Position numbers and translations under genes: made by a program. A DNA stretch of 20,388 bases from a virus: positions 1-20,388 of the IMG/VR virus record IMGVR_UViG_3300009149_000371; one strand, 5' to 3'. The notes under the pieces are model-generated. The model ran no database searches. It was given only the letters and a program-made list of their open reading frames with translations, and was not told where the DNA came from. Positions 1 to 5,952 of this stretch are shown here, piece by piece (position 1 is the first letter of the stretch; each line of letters starts with the position of its first letter).

Positions 1-58
1 CTACTATTTTTAAGAGGTCGAGATCTTCGGATATTACGGCTAGATTTCTGTACTTCAT
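1..58 (-). CDS. Partial small gene, N-terminus only, unknown function
   Basis: The minus strand opens a reading frame at ATG 58-56 that runs off the window's left edge. It reads MKYRNLAVISEDLDLLKIV. A good ribosome binding site, AGGAG (complement of 65-69), lies 6 bases upstream of the ATG. Another ATG three bases closer to the site is followed at once by a stop (ATG AAA TGA), so the start at 58 is preferred. It follows the small genes at 127-303 and belongs to the leftward operon. The 19 visible residues show no family signature. Confidence 0.5.
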   Translation of the reverse strand, partial: MKYRNLAVISEDLDLLKIV

Positions 59-64
59 TTCATA

Positions 65-100
65 CTCCTGTTTGAATCATACATACTACTCATACAGGAG
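65..100 (-). promoter_or_regulatory. Inverted repeat that could mask the ribosome binding site of the leftmost gene
   Basis: CTCCTGT (65-71) and its exact complement ACAGGAG (94-100) are separated by 22 bases. On the transcript the arm at 65-71 contains the AGGAG ribosome binding site for the gene starting at 58, so pairing would hide it. The stem is only 7 bp with a long loop and no T-run follows, so it is not a terminator. Regulation is an inference and chance is possible. Confidence 0.25.
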
Positions 101-126
101 ATAGGCGTTTCACACAAGTAAGTCTT

Positions 127-303
127 CTACTCTTTAAACGGACACCCCTCGTCGGAATTGAGGTATTCGATGCGCTTGGTTAAGGCTATTCGATCCACTT
201 TAGCCTGGCAAGCTCGTCCGTAATCTCCTTGAGCCTTGGTTCTTGATCCCAGGTGTCTTTCGGAACTTCCTTCTTCAGTATCCTTTCGTCCATAATGCAT
301 CAT
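127..303 (-). CDS. Small phage protein, 58 aa, unknown function
   Basis: The frame opens with ATG ATG at 303-298 and closes at TAG 129-127. The first ATG overlaps the stop of the preceding 13-codon frame in an ATGA arrangement, and AGAGGA lies just upstream, so translation is probably coupled. The C-terminal half looks protein-like, with RACQAKVDRIALTKRIEYLN followed by an acidic stretch and a CPF motif near the end. The N-terminal half is rich in Gly, Ser and Arg and looks less natural. A second frame at 186-293 overlaps it and may be the real coding frame for that stretch. I do not recognise the family. Confidence 0.5.
   Translation of the reverse strand: MMHYGRKDTEEGSSERHLGSRTKAQGDYGRACQAKVDRIALTKRIEYLNSDEGCPFKE
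186..293 (-). CDS. Alternative or overlapping 35-aa reading frame
   Basis: The frame runs from ATG 293-291 to TAG 188-186, inside the 58-residue gene but in a different frame. It begins MDERILKKEVPKDTWDQEPR and continues as a charged, helix-forming sequence ending LARLKWIE. This composition is more typical of a small phage protein than the overlapping part of the 58-residue frame. GAGGA lies about 10 bases upstream, further than ideal. Either the two frames overlap, or one gene has been split by an indel near 190. No family is recognised. Confidence 0.35.
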   Translation of the reverse strand: MDERILKKEVPKDTWDQEPRLKEITDELARLKWIE

Positions 304-341
304 TCCTCTTCTTCATCCACTAAAAAGTTAAATGTTATCAT
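300..341 (-). CDS. 13-codon minigene: duplicated tail of the small gene upstream of the oxygenase
   Basis: The frame is MITFNFLVDEEEE followed by a stop. Its ATG (341-339) overlaps the TGA of the oxygenase gene (340-338), and its TGA (302-300) overlaps the ATG of the 58-residue gene (303-301). Both junctions are ATGA, the usual form for coupled translation. The peptide matches the C-terminal end of the broken small gene at 945-1054 (VNFLVEEEND), and the two share 16 identical bases. It is best explained as a leftover copy of that gene's tail, kept when the oxygenase gene entered. Whether the peptide has a function is unknown. Confidence 0.45.
   Translation of the reverse strand: MITFNFLVDEEEE
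316..331. repeat. Direct repeat, left copy (16 bp) flanking the oxygenase gene
   Basis: TCCACTAAAAAGTTAA occurs here and again at 961-976 in the same orientation. The two copies sit just outside the two ends of the 2OG-Fe(II) oxygenase gene. Here it encodes the NFLV part of the 13-codon frame. Confidence 0.85.
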
Positions 342-952
342 AGTATCAATTCTGTTAAGTTTTTATTATCTCCAATAATTCCTTTAATAAATACATTAAA
401 AGCTAAACTAATTCTAGTATTATCTCCTTCTTTGGTTTCCACCATATGAGGTAAAGAAGAAGGAAATAGTATAATATCTCCAGTTTTAACAGGAAACCAC
501 CATGTTTCTGAATTGTATAAATTCCAATCTCTAACTTCTAGTTTAATAGTTTTGTAATTATCCTTAAAAAATTTAATCTTATCATGTTCTTCATGGCCGT
601 TAATATAGAATACACCAGACACTAATGAATTAGGGTGTGCGTGTTTATGATGATATTGATTAGTTTCAGTATAGTTTAACCAAGACTGTGTAATATAAGG
701 AGTAACCGCATCTCTGGTGGATATCACTTTGTCAAAATAATCTTGTACTATTAAATCTAAATCTTTTTTAATATTGGTAAAGGGTGTTTCATTAAGAATA
801 TAATTATTATTAGAGGTTATGTTACCATCATTTTTATAGCAATCTTTTTTAGATTTATCCACGAACTTTAATTCTAATGGTGTTAATGCTCTATTTAATT
901 TTGACATATAGACAGGGGTTGGAAATATCCCACTAATATTAGATTCAATCAT
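338..952 (-). CDS. 2OG-Fe(II) oxygenase family protein (204 aa)
   Basis: This is a putative Fe(II)/2-oxoglutarate-dependent oxygenase of the small phage and marine bacterial type (2OG-FeII_Oxy_5-like). Visible signatures are SWLNYTETNQYHHKHAHPNS (about residues 89-108, with the first metal-binding region), SGVFYINGHE, then GDIILFPSSLPHMVE with the distal histidine, and TRISLAFN with the arginine expected to bind the 2OG carboxylate. Length suits the family. The substrate is unknown; protein, nucleotide or small-molecule hydroxylation are all possible. The start at 952 follows a GGAGGAAG ribosome binding site. The gene is markedly more AT-rich by eye than its neighbours, with A- or T-ending codons, and a 16-bp direct repeat brackets it. 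Both suggest recent acquisition. Confidence 0.85.
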   Translation of the reverse strand: MIESNISGIFPTPVYMSKLNRALTPLELKFVDKSKKDCYKNDGNITSNNNYILNETPFTNIKKDLDLIVQDYFDKVISTRDAVTPYITQSWLNYTETNQYHHKHAHPNSLVSGVFYINGHEEHDKIKFFKDNYKTIKLEVRDWNLYNSETWWFPVKTGDIILFPSSLPHMVETKEGDNTRISLAFNVFIKGIIGDNKNLTELIL

Positions 953-1054
953 TTTCTTCCTCCACTAAAAAGTTAACCGTCCGTACATCCCCGTCCTTCT
1001 TAACAACCTTAAAGTACTCCGGACGAGAGGTTTTTCGTTATCTGACGGCTTCAT
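945..1054 (-). pseudogene. Small phage gene (about 36 aa) split by an apparent -1 frameshift
   Basis: ATG 1054-1052 has a good ribosome binding site (AAGGA, about 8 bases upstream) and reads MKPSDNEK. In frame 0 it then becomes implausible and stops at 965. Moving to the -1 frame at the run of five A (complement of 1031-1035) continues as TSRPEYFKVVKKDGD and ends VNFLVEEEND at TGA 947-945, overlapping the oxygenase start. The downstream frame has no start codon of its own. One missing A, through mutation or sequence error, or programmed -1 slippage at the A run, would rejoin the two halves. The ORF overlaps the end of the 83-residue gene. The family is not recognised. Confidence 0.55.
961..976. 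repeat. Direct repeat, right copy (16 bp) flanking the oxygenase gene
   Basis: This is the second copy of TCCACTAAAAAGTTAA, identical to 316-331 and in the same orientation. Here it encodes the NFLV part of the tail of the frameshifted small gene, immediately upstream of the oxygenase ribosome binding site. Confidence 0.85.
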
Positions 1055-1289
1055 TGCTTTTTCCTTTCTTTCCTTTGCGGAGGCGTTCGGGCTCGTTACT
1101 ATAGCCGCGAATTTGGGTTACGTTATGACGTCTCATTTCTTTCAACAACACCTCGCACACCTCTACGGGCAGACCTGTGGTTTCTTGTAGTTCTTTTGTT
1201 GCGGACTTCATATTTGTTTGCCCGACTCGATAGTCAACCATTGCGTCTATCATTCCGGTCACATCTACTTTGGTTTCAATTTTAGCCAT
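1038..1289 (-). CDS. Hypothetical protein, 83 aa
   Basis: The protein starts MAKIETKVDVTGMIDAMVDY, has a mainly helical middle containing TTGLPVEVCEVLLKEMRRH, and ends in a basic tail rich in Lys and Arg (RKGKKGKS). It overlaps the end of the SNF2 helicase gene by 25 bases, with AGGA of its ribosome binding site inside that gene, so the two are probably co-expressed. No signal peptide or membrane segment is visible. The basic tail would fit nucleic acid binding, but that is a guess. I do not recognise the family. Confidence 0.7.
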   Translation of the reverse strand: MAKIETKVDVTGMIDAMVDYRVGQTNMKSATKELQETTGLPVEVCEVLLKEMRRHNVTQIRGYSNEPERLRKGKKGKSNEAVR

Positions 1290-2725
1290 TCTGCTGCTTC
1301 CTCTCCTAATACTTTTGCTCCGATAGCTATCTTAGCTTGAAGCGATTTCACTATACGTTCGTCTATCGTACCTTCACATATTATATCTACATATGTAACG
1401 GCTTTAGTCTGGCCTATCCTATGGCATCGATCCTCCGATTGGGCTCGATATTCCAAATTATAATCATTGGCATAATAGATCACCAGATTTGCCTGGGTTA
1501 ATGTCAGCCCATACCCTGCGGTAGCTGGATTCCCTACAAAAAAACGTAAGGGATGCCTTGGATTCTGGAAATTAATAATGATATCATTGTGCTCATCGTC
1601 TGAAGTGTCTCCAAAATAAGAAGCAGCACTGTCTTCGCCGTACTTCTCTTTAAGAACGCGCACAATTTCCTTGATGTCATGTCTAAACCTAGACCAGATG
1701 ATTGCTTTACCAGTACTTTCCTCAAGAATTTCCAAGACAGCATTCATCCTGGTAGAGGGAAAGGTCAACATCTCGCCGTCATCGGTCTTCAAATGACCTG
1801 ACATAACCTGCTGCAGTCGTAAAAGCTGAGTGATTACAGCCGGAGCGGTCATTAGTTCTCCTCCTTCCAGTAAAACCATAGCATGTTTACGAATACTTTC
1901 ATACATCTTCGCCTGTTCCTTGCTCAGATCCACATATCTAGTGGTGTAGATCTTATCCGGGAGGTCAAGACATTCCGATTTCAGCACTCGATAGGAGAAT
2001 TCGTTTATCTTTTTTGTTAATTCATCCAAGTTTCTGTACCCCACCACCTGTTGGAAAGCATGTGTACCCAAGGTTACTCGTTTTACTACCGCGTAGCGTC
2101 CTTGAAAAGCGTAGAAGCTATCGTAACCCAAGATGCCAGGACCAAGGAACTCGGCTTGAGCATAGATATCCAACGGGGACTTTGTGATTGGGGATCCCGT
2201 GAGTAACCTTTTGAATTCGAACCCAGCAGCTATCTTATGAAGAGCCTTAGTCCTCTTAGCTTTAGGATTTTTAATAGTTGTACTCTCGTCAATGGCTATC
2301 AGACCATGCCCCCCGTACTTTTTTGCCATCCATTCCCCTGCTTGCCGTCCTTTTATGGACGAGAATGCCTCGACATTCATAACAAAAACAGTAAGACCAG
2401 AGTATGCTTCCTTCACGGAGGACATTTCCTCACGTTGTTTCTTATTAGGGGTTGCGATCCATCGGATCATCCGGTGAGGCACCTCATCAGACATATGTTG
2501 AGGCAGTTCTTTCTGCACCCAATTTCTATACACTCCCTTCGGAGCGATAATCAGGGCGAAATTGACCTTGCCTTTTTGGAAAAGAACTCCCAAGTTATCG
2601 ATAAGGATTTTTGATTTGCCCGTCCCCATTTCACACAGGAAAGCGTAACTTTTTCTCGAACCAGCCTTCTCCATCCCAGTCTGTTGGTGAGCATAAGGTT
2701 TAGTTTTAAATTTGTAGTTGACCAT
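1265..2725 (-). CDS. SNF2-family (superfamily 2) helicase / DNA-dependent ATPase
   Basis: This is a two-domain SF2 ATPase of the SNF2/RapA type. In order, it shows a Q-like YAHQQTGM segment, Walker A GTGKS (about residues 34-38), DEST as the DEAH-type motif II (about 146-149), LTGSPITKSPLDIYAQAEFL as motif III, and a C-terminal RecA domain with AGYGLTLTQA and the motif VI segment RAQSEDRCHRIGQT with its arginine fingers. SNF2-like phage proteins are thought to remodel protein-DNA complexes or help replication and recombination. The start at 2725 is chosen because GGGAG lies 8 bases upstream; the ATG at 2740 has no site and would lie 2 bases from the predicted transcription start. It is the first gene of the leftward operon. 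Confidence 0.93.
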   Translation of the reverse strand: MVNYKFKTKPYAHQQTGMEKAGSRKSYAFLCEMGTGKSKILIDNLGVLFQKGKVNFALIIAPKGVYRNWVQKELPQHMSDEVPHRMIRWIATPNKKQREEMSSVKEAYSGLTVFVMNVEAFSSIKGRQAGEWMAKKYGGHGLIAIDESTTIKNPKAKRTKALHKIAAGFEFKRLLTGSPITKSPLDIYAQAEFLGPGILGYDSFYAFQGRYAVVKRVTLGTHAFQQVVGYRNLDELTKKINEFSYRVLKSECLDLPDKIYTTRYVDLSKEQAKMYESIRKHAMVLLEGGELMTAPAVITQLLRLQQVMSGHLKTDDGEMLTFPSTRMNAVLEILEESTGKAIIWSRFRHDIKEIVRVLKEKYGEDSAASYFGDTSDDEHNDIIINFQNPRHPLRFFVGNPATAGYGLTLTQANLVIYYANDYNLEYRAQSEDRCHRIGQTKAVTYVDIICEGTIDERIVKSLQAKIAIGAKVLGEEAAEWLKLKPK

Positions 2726-2748
2726 TTCTTTTTCTCCCATTAAGGTAG

Positions 2749-2777
2749 TATTTACGGAAATAGAAACGCCGTGTCAA
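2749..2777 (-). promoter_or_regulatory. Sigma-70-like promoter for the leftward helicase operon
   Basis: On the minus strand a perfect -35 box TTGACA (2777-2772) is followed after 17 bases by TAAATA (2754-2749), a weak -10 box. Transcription would begin near 2742, giving a short leader before the ATG at 2725. It lies in the 65-base gap between divergent operons. I see no equally clear promoter for the rightward genes in this gap. Confidence 0.5.
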
Positions 2778-2805
2778 CCATTTAACCTGAGAAGGAATAA
2801 ATCTA

Positions 2806-3360
2806 ATGGAACTATTTGAAGACTACTTCGACGAATCCGAAGCGGTGGCATTAGTTAGCACCGAAACCACTAAAAACCTGAGTATGCTAGTGAGGCAGCT
2901 TAGAGATCTGGACAAAAAGATTGAAGATTCCGAAGCGGATTTGAAATCTTTGAAGTCTGAGCGTCACCAACTTTCGATTGACAGTATCCCCACGCTTATG
3001 GATGAGATGGGCATTGAGAGATTGGACGTGGACGGGGTAACTGTTCAACGAAAGTTGATAGTTCATGCGTCGATTCCTTCCGACAGAAAGGAAGAGGCTC
3101 ACGAATGGCTTCGTCAAAATAACCTTGATGATATTATAAAAAATGATATCACCTGCTCGTTTGGGAAAGGTGAGGACAATCTCGCTGGAGACGTTGTGGG
3201 AATGCTCGAGGAGCGTGGTTTTTATCCCAAGACGAAGACACACGTCCACCCAAGTACACTAAAAGCGTTCGTGAAAGAACGTGTGGAGTCAGGAAAACCT
3301 ATCGATCTAGATATGTTCGGTGCGTATATTAACAATGCAGCAGAAATAAGGAGGAAGTAA
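2806..3360 (+). CDS. Coiled-coil protein of the replication operon, 184 aa, unknown function
   Basis: Residues about 22-57 form a charged heptad-like stretch (LRDLDKKIEDSEADLKSLKS) that predicts a coiled coil. A compact domain follows with MGIERLDVDGVTVQRK, IIKNDITCSFGKGE and a C-terminal VHPSTLKAFVKERVESG. The ribosome binding site AAGGAA lies about 9 bases before the ATG. It heads the rightward operon and is followed one base later by the SSB-like gene, so a role in DNA replication, recombination or host nuclease control is likely. A coiled coil followed by a small domain recalls Gam-like nuclease inhibitors, but I see no decisive motif. Confidence 0.75.
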   Translation: MELFEDYFDESEAVALVSTETTKNLSMLVRQLRDLDKKIEDSEADLKSLKSERHQLSIDSIPTLMDEMGIERLDVDGVTVQRKLIVHASIPSDRKEEAHEWLRQNNLDDIIKNDITCSFGKGEDNLAGDVVGMLEERGFYPKTKTHVHPSTLKAFVKERVESGKPIDLDMFGAYINNAAEIRRK

Positions 3361-3361
3361 T

Positions 3362-4150
3362 ATGAATGAAGTAGCTAACAAAAAAGGAACCGCCGTATCG
3401 ACCGATATTATGGACGATATTTTCGAGACAGCAGGAGAAGGTACAACTTTCGACAGCTCTGAAATGCAAATCCCTTTTGTGAGATTGATCCAGGCTCTAT
3501 CGCCTCAACTCAACAAAAAGAAAGCGGAGTTCATTGCGGGATCGTCGCAAGGAGATGCCTTCAATACGGTCACAAGCCAGTACTGGGCGGGAGACTCAGG
3601 ACTTATAGTTGTTCCGTGTTACCAGACTACTAAGTACCTAGAGTTTGTACCCCGTGAAAGCGGTGGTGGATTTCAAGGGGAGATTCCAGCAGGAGATCCT
3701 CGGATTCAGCAAGCGTCTAGGGTGGGGTCAAAGGAAATACTTCCGAATGGCAACGAGCTTGTGAAGTCAGATCAACACTTTTGTATTGTTGTTGGTGAAG
3801 ACGGAACCACACAACCGGTCGTTGTGGATATGAAATCCACACAATTAAAAGTCAGCCGGCGGTGGAAGACACAGATTGCTATGCTAAAGATCAAACATCC
3901 GACGACAGGTGCTATGATCTCTCCAGCAGTTTTCGCTACGAAATGGAAACTCACCGCAATCGAACAGTCTAATGACAAAGGTACATTTGCCAACTGGCAG
4001 GTGGAGAATGTAGGCCTCGTTGATAGTCGAGATCTGCTACAAGAAGCCAAAGCTTTCCGCGCATCGATTGCGGCAGGCGAGGTGAAGGCGGCTGCGGAGG
4101 ATGTTCCTAACCCCTCCAGTACTGAAAACGAGGATGACATTCCGTTTTAA
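3362..4150 (+). CDS. Putative single-stranded DNA-binding protein (262 aa)
   Basis: The C-terminus is an acidic tail ending NEDDIPF, the same tip as bacterial SSB, which docks replication and repair partners. The body is β-rich (VTSQYWAGDSGLIVVPCYQT, FCIVVGEDG), fitting an OB-type fold, but bears no obvious sequence match to bacterial SSB. Ser/Ala/Glu-rich linker sequence precedes the tip, as in SSB. GGAGGAAG overlapping the end of the previous gene is the ribosome binding site. Position next to primase and polymerase genes supports the role. The assignment rests on the tip and context rather than a catalytic signature. Confidence 0.65.
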   Translation: MNEVANKKGTAVSTDIMDDIFETAGEGTTFDSSEMQIPFVRLIQALSPQLNKKKAEFIAGSSQGDAFNTVTSQYWAGDSGLIVVPCYQTTKYLEFVPRESGGGFQGEIPAGDPRIQQASRVGSKEILPNGNELVKSDQHFCIVVGEDGTTQPVVVDMKSTQLKVSRRWKTQIAMLKIKHPTTGAMISPAVFATKWKLTAIEQSNDKGTFANWQVENVGLVDSRDLLQEAKAFRASIAAGEVKAAAEDVPNPSSTENEDDIPF

Positions 4151-4165
4151 GTATATCAGTCCCGT

Positions 4166-4200
4166 GTGGTGGGGGTCGGGGGATACCCCACCACCTTTTT
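4166..4200 (+). terminator. Terminator-like hairpin between the SSB-like and primase genes
   Basis: A 9-bp perfect stem, GTGGTGGGG (4166-4174) with CCCCACCAC (4186-4194), encloses an 11-base loop and is followed by C and five T. This is the form of a factor-independent terminator. It lies inside the operon just before the AGGAG site of the primase gene. It may act as a partial terminator, giving more SSB-like protein than primase and polymerase, or stabilise the upstream mRNA end. Confidence 0.8.
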
Positions 4201-4211
4201 AGGAGAGAACA

Positions 4212-5747
4212 ATGTCGAATGCTAAAAGACTATTGGCGGTTTTTGAGGGGTCTAGTATTGCTCATGGGAGAACGACCGTTGGTCGTGTTGGGCGGAATGG
4301 AAAGACCGAAGCTAAGTACCATGTTATCCGGGAACCTCTGACCGAAGCGCTCGTGCAGGATCATATAGATGGTAAGCAAGGTGTTAACTCAATCCCTATC
4401 AACTCCGGTAACAACTGTAAGTTCGGTGTCTTGGATATTGATATCTACGACTTGGATTTAGCCGAGTTAAACAACAAGATCCGTCGCCTGAAGCTACCCC
4501 TGTTTCAGTGTCGATCTAAGTCAGGTGGAGCACATCTGTATTTATTTCTAAAGGATTGGGAACCGGCGGCTCTAGTGCGAGAATATCTGCTAGAGATATC
4601 TGTAGTGTTAGGGTACGCCAGTGACTGTGAGATTTTTCCGAAGCAAGATAAGATTATGTCTGACCGAGGAGACGTTGGCAGCCACATTAACATACCGTAT
4701 TTCAACGCAGAACAAACTATGCGTTATTGTTTCGATAGCCGGGGCCAAGCGATGGAGTTGGAAGAATTCCTAACCGCAGTTGAGACTGGTCGGATATCGG
4801 TGTCAGAATTAAATGCGATGAATATGGGTGGAAAAAGGGAGAACTTTACGGACGGTCCTTACTGCCTTGAGGTGATGACGGGACTAGGCAAGGTAACAAA
4901 ATATAGAAACATCTTTATGTTTTCAGTGGGAGTGTACGCCCGGATGAAATGGCCTGACGACTGGAAGAAGCATCATGAAGAATATAACAGGAAGTTTTGC
5001 TCTCCAGCGTTGCCCTCTAGGGAGATCGCGGACATACAGAATTCATTGGAGAAGAAGGAGTACTTCTATACATGTGATACCTGTCCGTTGAAAGATCACT
5101 GCGATAAGGATCTGTGCAAGACTAGACCTTATGGTATCGGGAATGAGGCCGTAGATCTTCCTAAGATGGGAGGTCTTACCGTCCTAATGTCTCAACCAAG
5201 GCTGTACTTTATGGACGTTGAAGGCAAACGAGTTGAGTTGACTACAGATCAATTGGTTAACCAAGGCCTCTGGGCCAAGGCGTGTGTCGAACAGATCAGT
5301 TACTTTCCATCCCTGATGAAGCCGAGCAAGTGGACATCAATGATTAATCAGATGCTGCAGCAAGGTACATACCTTGAGGTAACAGAAGAATTTACATATT
5401 CTGGACAGTTCAAGGATCATCTTAGAAACTATTGCACGAGCCGAGTTCGAGCGATGAGCCCCGAAGAGATGCAGATGGGCAAGCCCTGGACCGAGGACGG
5501 AGTAACTAAGTTTATGATCAACGGTCTGATGGACTATCTTAACAAACAGGACTGGAAACATTGGACTAAAACTCAGGTCCAAGAAGGAATTAAGGCCTTG
5601 AATCCTGACGGGGACGGAATCGGGAAACAAAACATAATGAGACAAGGGAAACGAACGTCTATTAGAGTTTGGTTCGTCCCTTCATTTGAAGAAGAAGAAC
5701 TTGAAATACTGGAAAAGGAGAACGACTATGACGAAATCCCATTCTGA
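4212..5747 (+). CDS. Archaeo-eukaryotic-type primase (AEP superfamily, TOTE-like), 511 aa
   Basis: The three AEP motifs are visible: GVLDIDIYD with the metal-binding Asp pair (D75, D77), SKSGGAHLYLF (motif II, about 102-112), and EIFPKQD (about 140-146). A cysteine cluster follows, C288-x2-C291-x5-C297-x4-C302 with KTRPYGIG after it, likely binding zinc or an iron-sulphur cluster. It would make primers for the family A polymerase encoded downstream. The last residues are acidic and end DYDEIPF, like the tip of the SSB-like protein encoded just upstream. The site AGGAGAG lies 7 bases before the ATG. No helicase domain is fused to it. Its last 20 bases overlap the next gene. Confidence 0.82.
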   Translation: MSNAKRLLAVFEGSSIAHGRTTVGRVGRNGKTEAKYHVIREPLTEALVQDHIDGKQGVNSIPINSGNNCKFGVLDIDIYDLDLAELNNKIRRLKLPLFQCRSKSGGAHLYLFLKDWEPAALVREYLLEISVVLGYASDCEIFPKQDKIMSDRGDVGSHINIPYFNAEQTMRYCFDSRGQAMELEEFLTAVETGRISVSELNAMNMGGKRENFTDGPYCLEVMTGLGKVTKYRNIFMFSVGVYARMKWPDDWKKHHEEYNRKFCSPALPSREIADIQNSLEKKEYFYTCDTCPLKDHCDKDLCKTRPYGIGNEAVDLPKMGGLTVLMSQPRLYFMDVEGKRVELTTDQLVNQGLWAKACVEQISYFPSLMKPSKWTSMINQMLQQGTYLEVTEEFTYSGQFKDHLRNYCTSRVRAMSPEEMQMGKPWTEDGVTKFMINGLMDYLNKQDWKHWTKTQVQEGIKALNPDGDGIGKQNIMRQGKRTSIRVWFVPSFEEEELEILEKENDYDEIPF

Positions 5748-5952
5748 TAAACTTATACCTGTCGGCGAAGTGGCTGAGTGGCTTGGGGTATCTAGGTCCA
5801 CAATATATAAGTGGGTTGAGCTAGATAAATTCCCAGCACCTTTGATCCTTGGACCCGCAATGGACGGAAAAAGAAGTGCTAGTCGCTGGGTGGAGGCTGA
5901 AGTCAAGGACTGGCTTGATTCTCGAGCCAGAGGCATTCAACATGGGGTCTAA
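5728..5952 (+). CDS. AlpA/MerR-type helix-turn-helix protein (74 aa)
   Basis: IPVGEVAEWLGVSRSTIYKWV (with W and E nearby) is a typical winged HTH of the AlpA/excisionase type (HTH_17 or Phage_AlpA). SASRWVEAEVKDWLDSRA matches the usual end, where an Arg-Trp pair precedes the helix. The start at 5728 is taken because AAGGAG lies 7 bases upstream; a longer frame from 5686 would mostly reuse primase sequence. Such proteins act as transcription regulators or excision factors. Here the gene overlaps both neighbours in the replication operon, which suggests a regulator of replication genes or a DNA-bound accessory factor. Confidence 0.85.
   Translation: MTKSHSDKLIPVGEVAEWLGVSRSTIYKWVELDKFPAPLILGPAMDGKRSASRWVEAEVKDWLDSRARGIQHGV

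Noticed and set aside
2237-2614. 125-residue plus-strand open frame
   Set aside because: It is antisense to the SNF2 helicase motifs and has no family signature. The helicase frame clearly explains this DNA.
2741-2805. Search for a plus-strand promoter and for a replication origin in the divergent gap
   Set aside because: Beyond the minus-strand TTGACA box I found no clear -35/-10 pair, iterated repeat or AT-rich unwinding element in these 65 bases.
5686-5727. 14-residue N-terminal extension of the HTH protein
   Set aside because: It reuses the acidic primase tail in another frame (Lys/Arg-rich), while AAGGAG sits ideally before the ATG at 5728.
5849-5941. 31-residue N-terminal extension of the UvrD-type helicase
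   Set aside because: It overlaps the HTH gene almost fully, and the helicase Walker A domain begins right after the ATG at 5942, as in related helicases.
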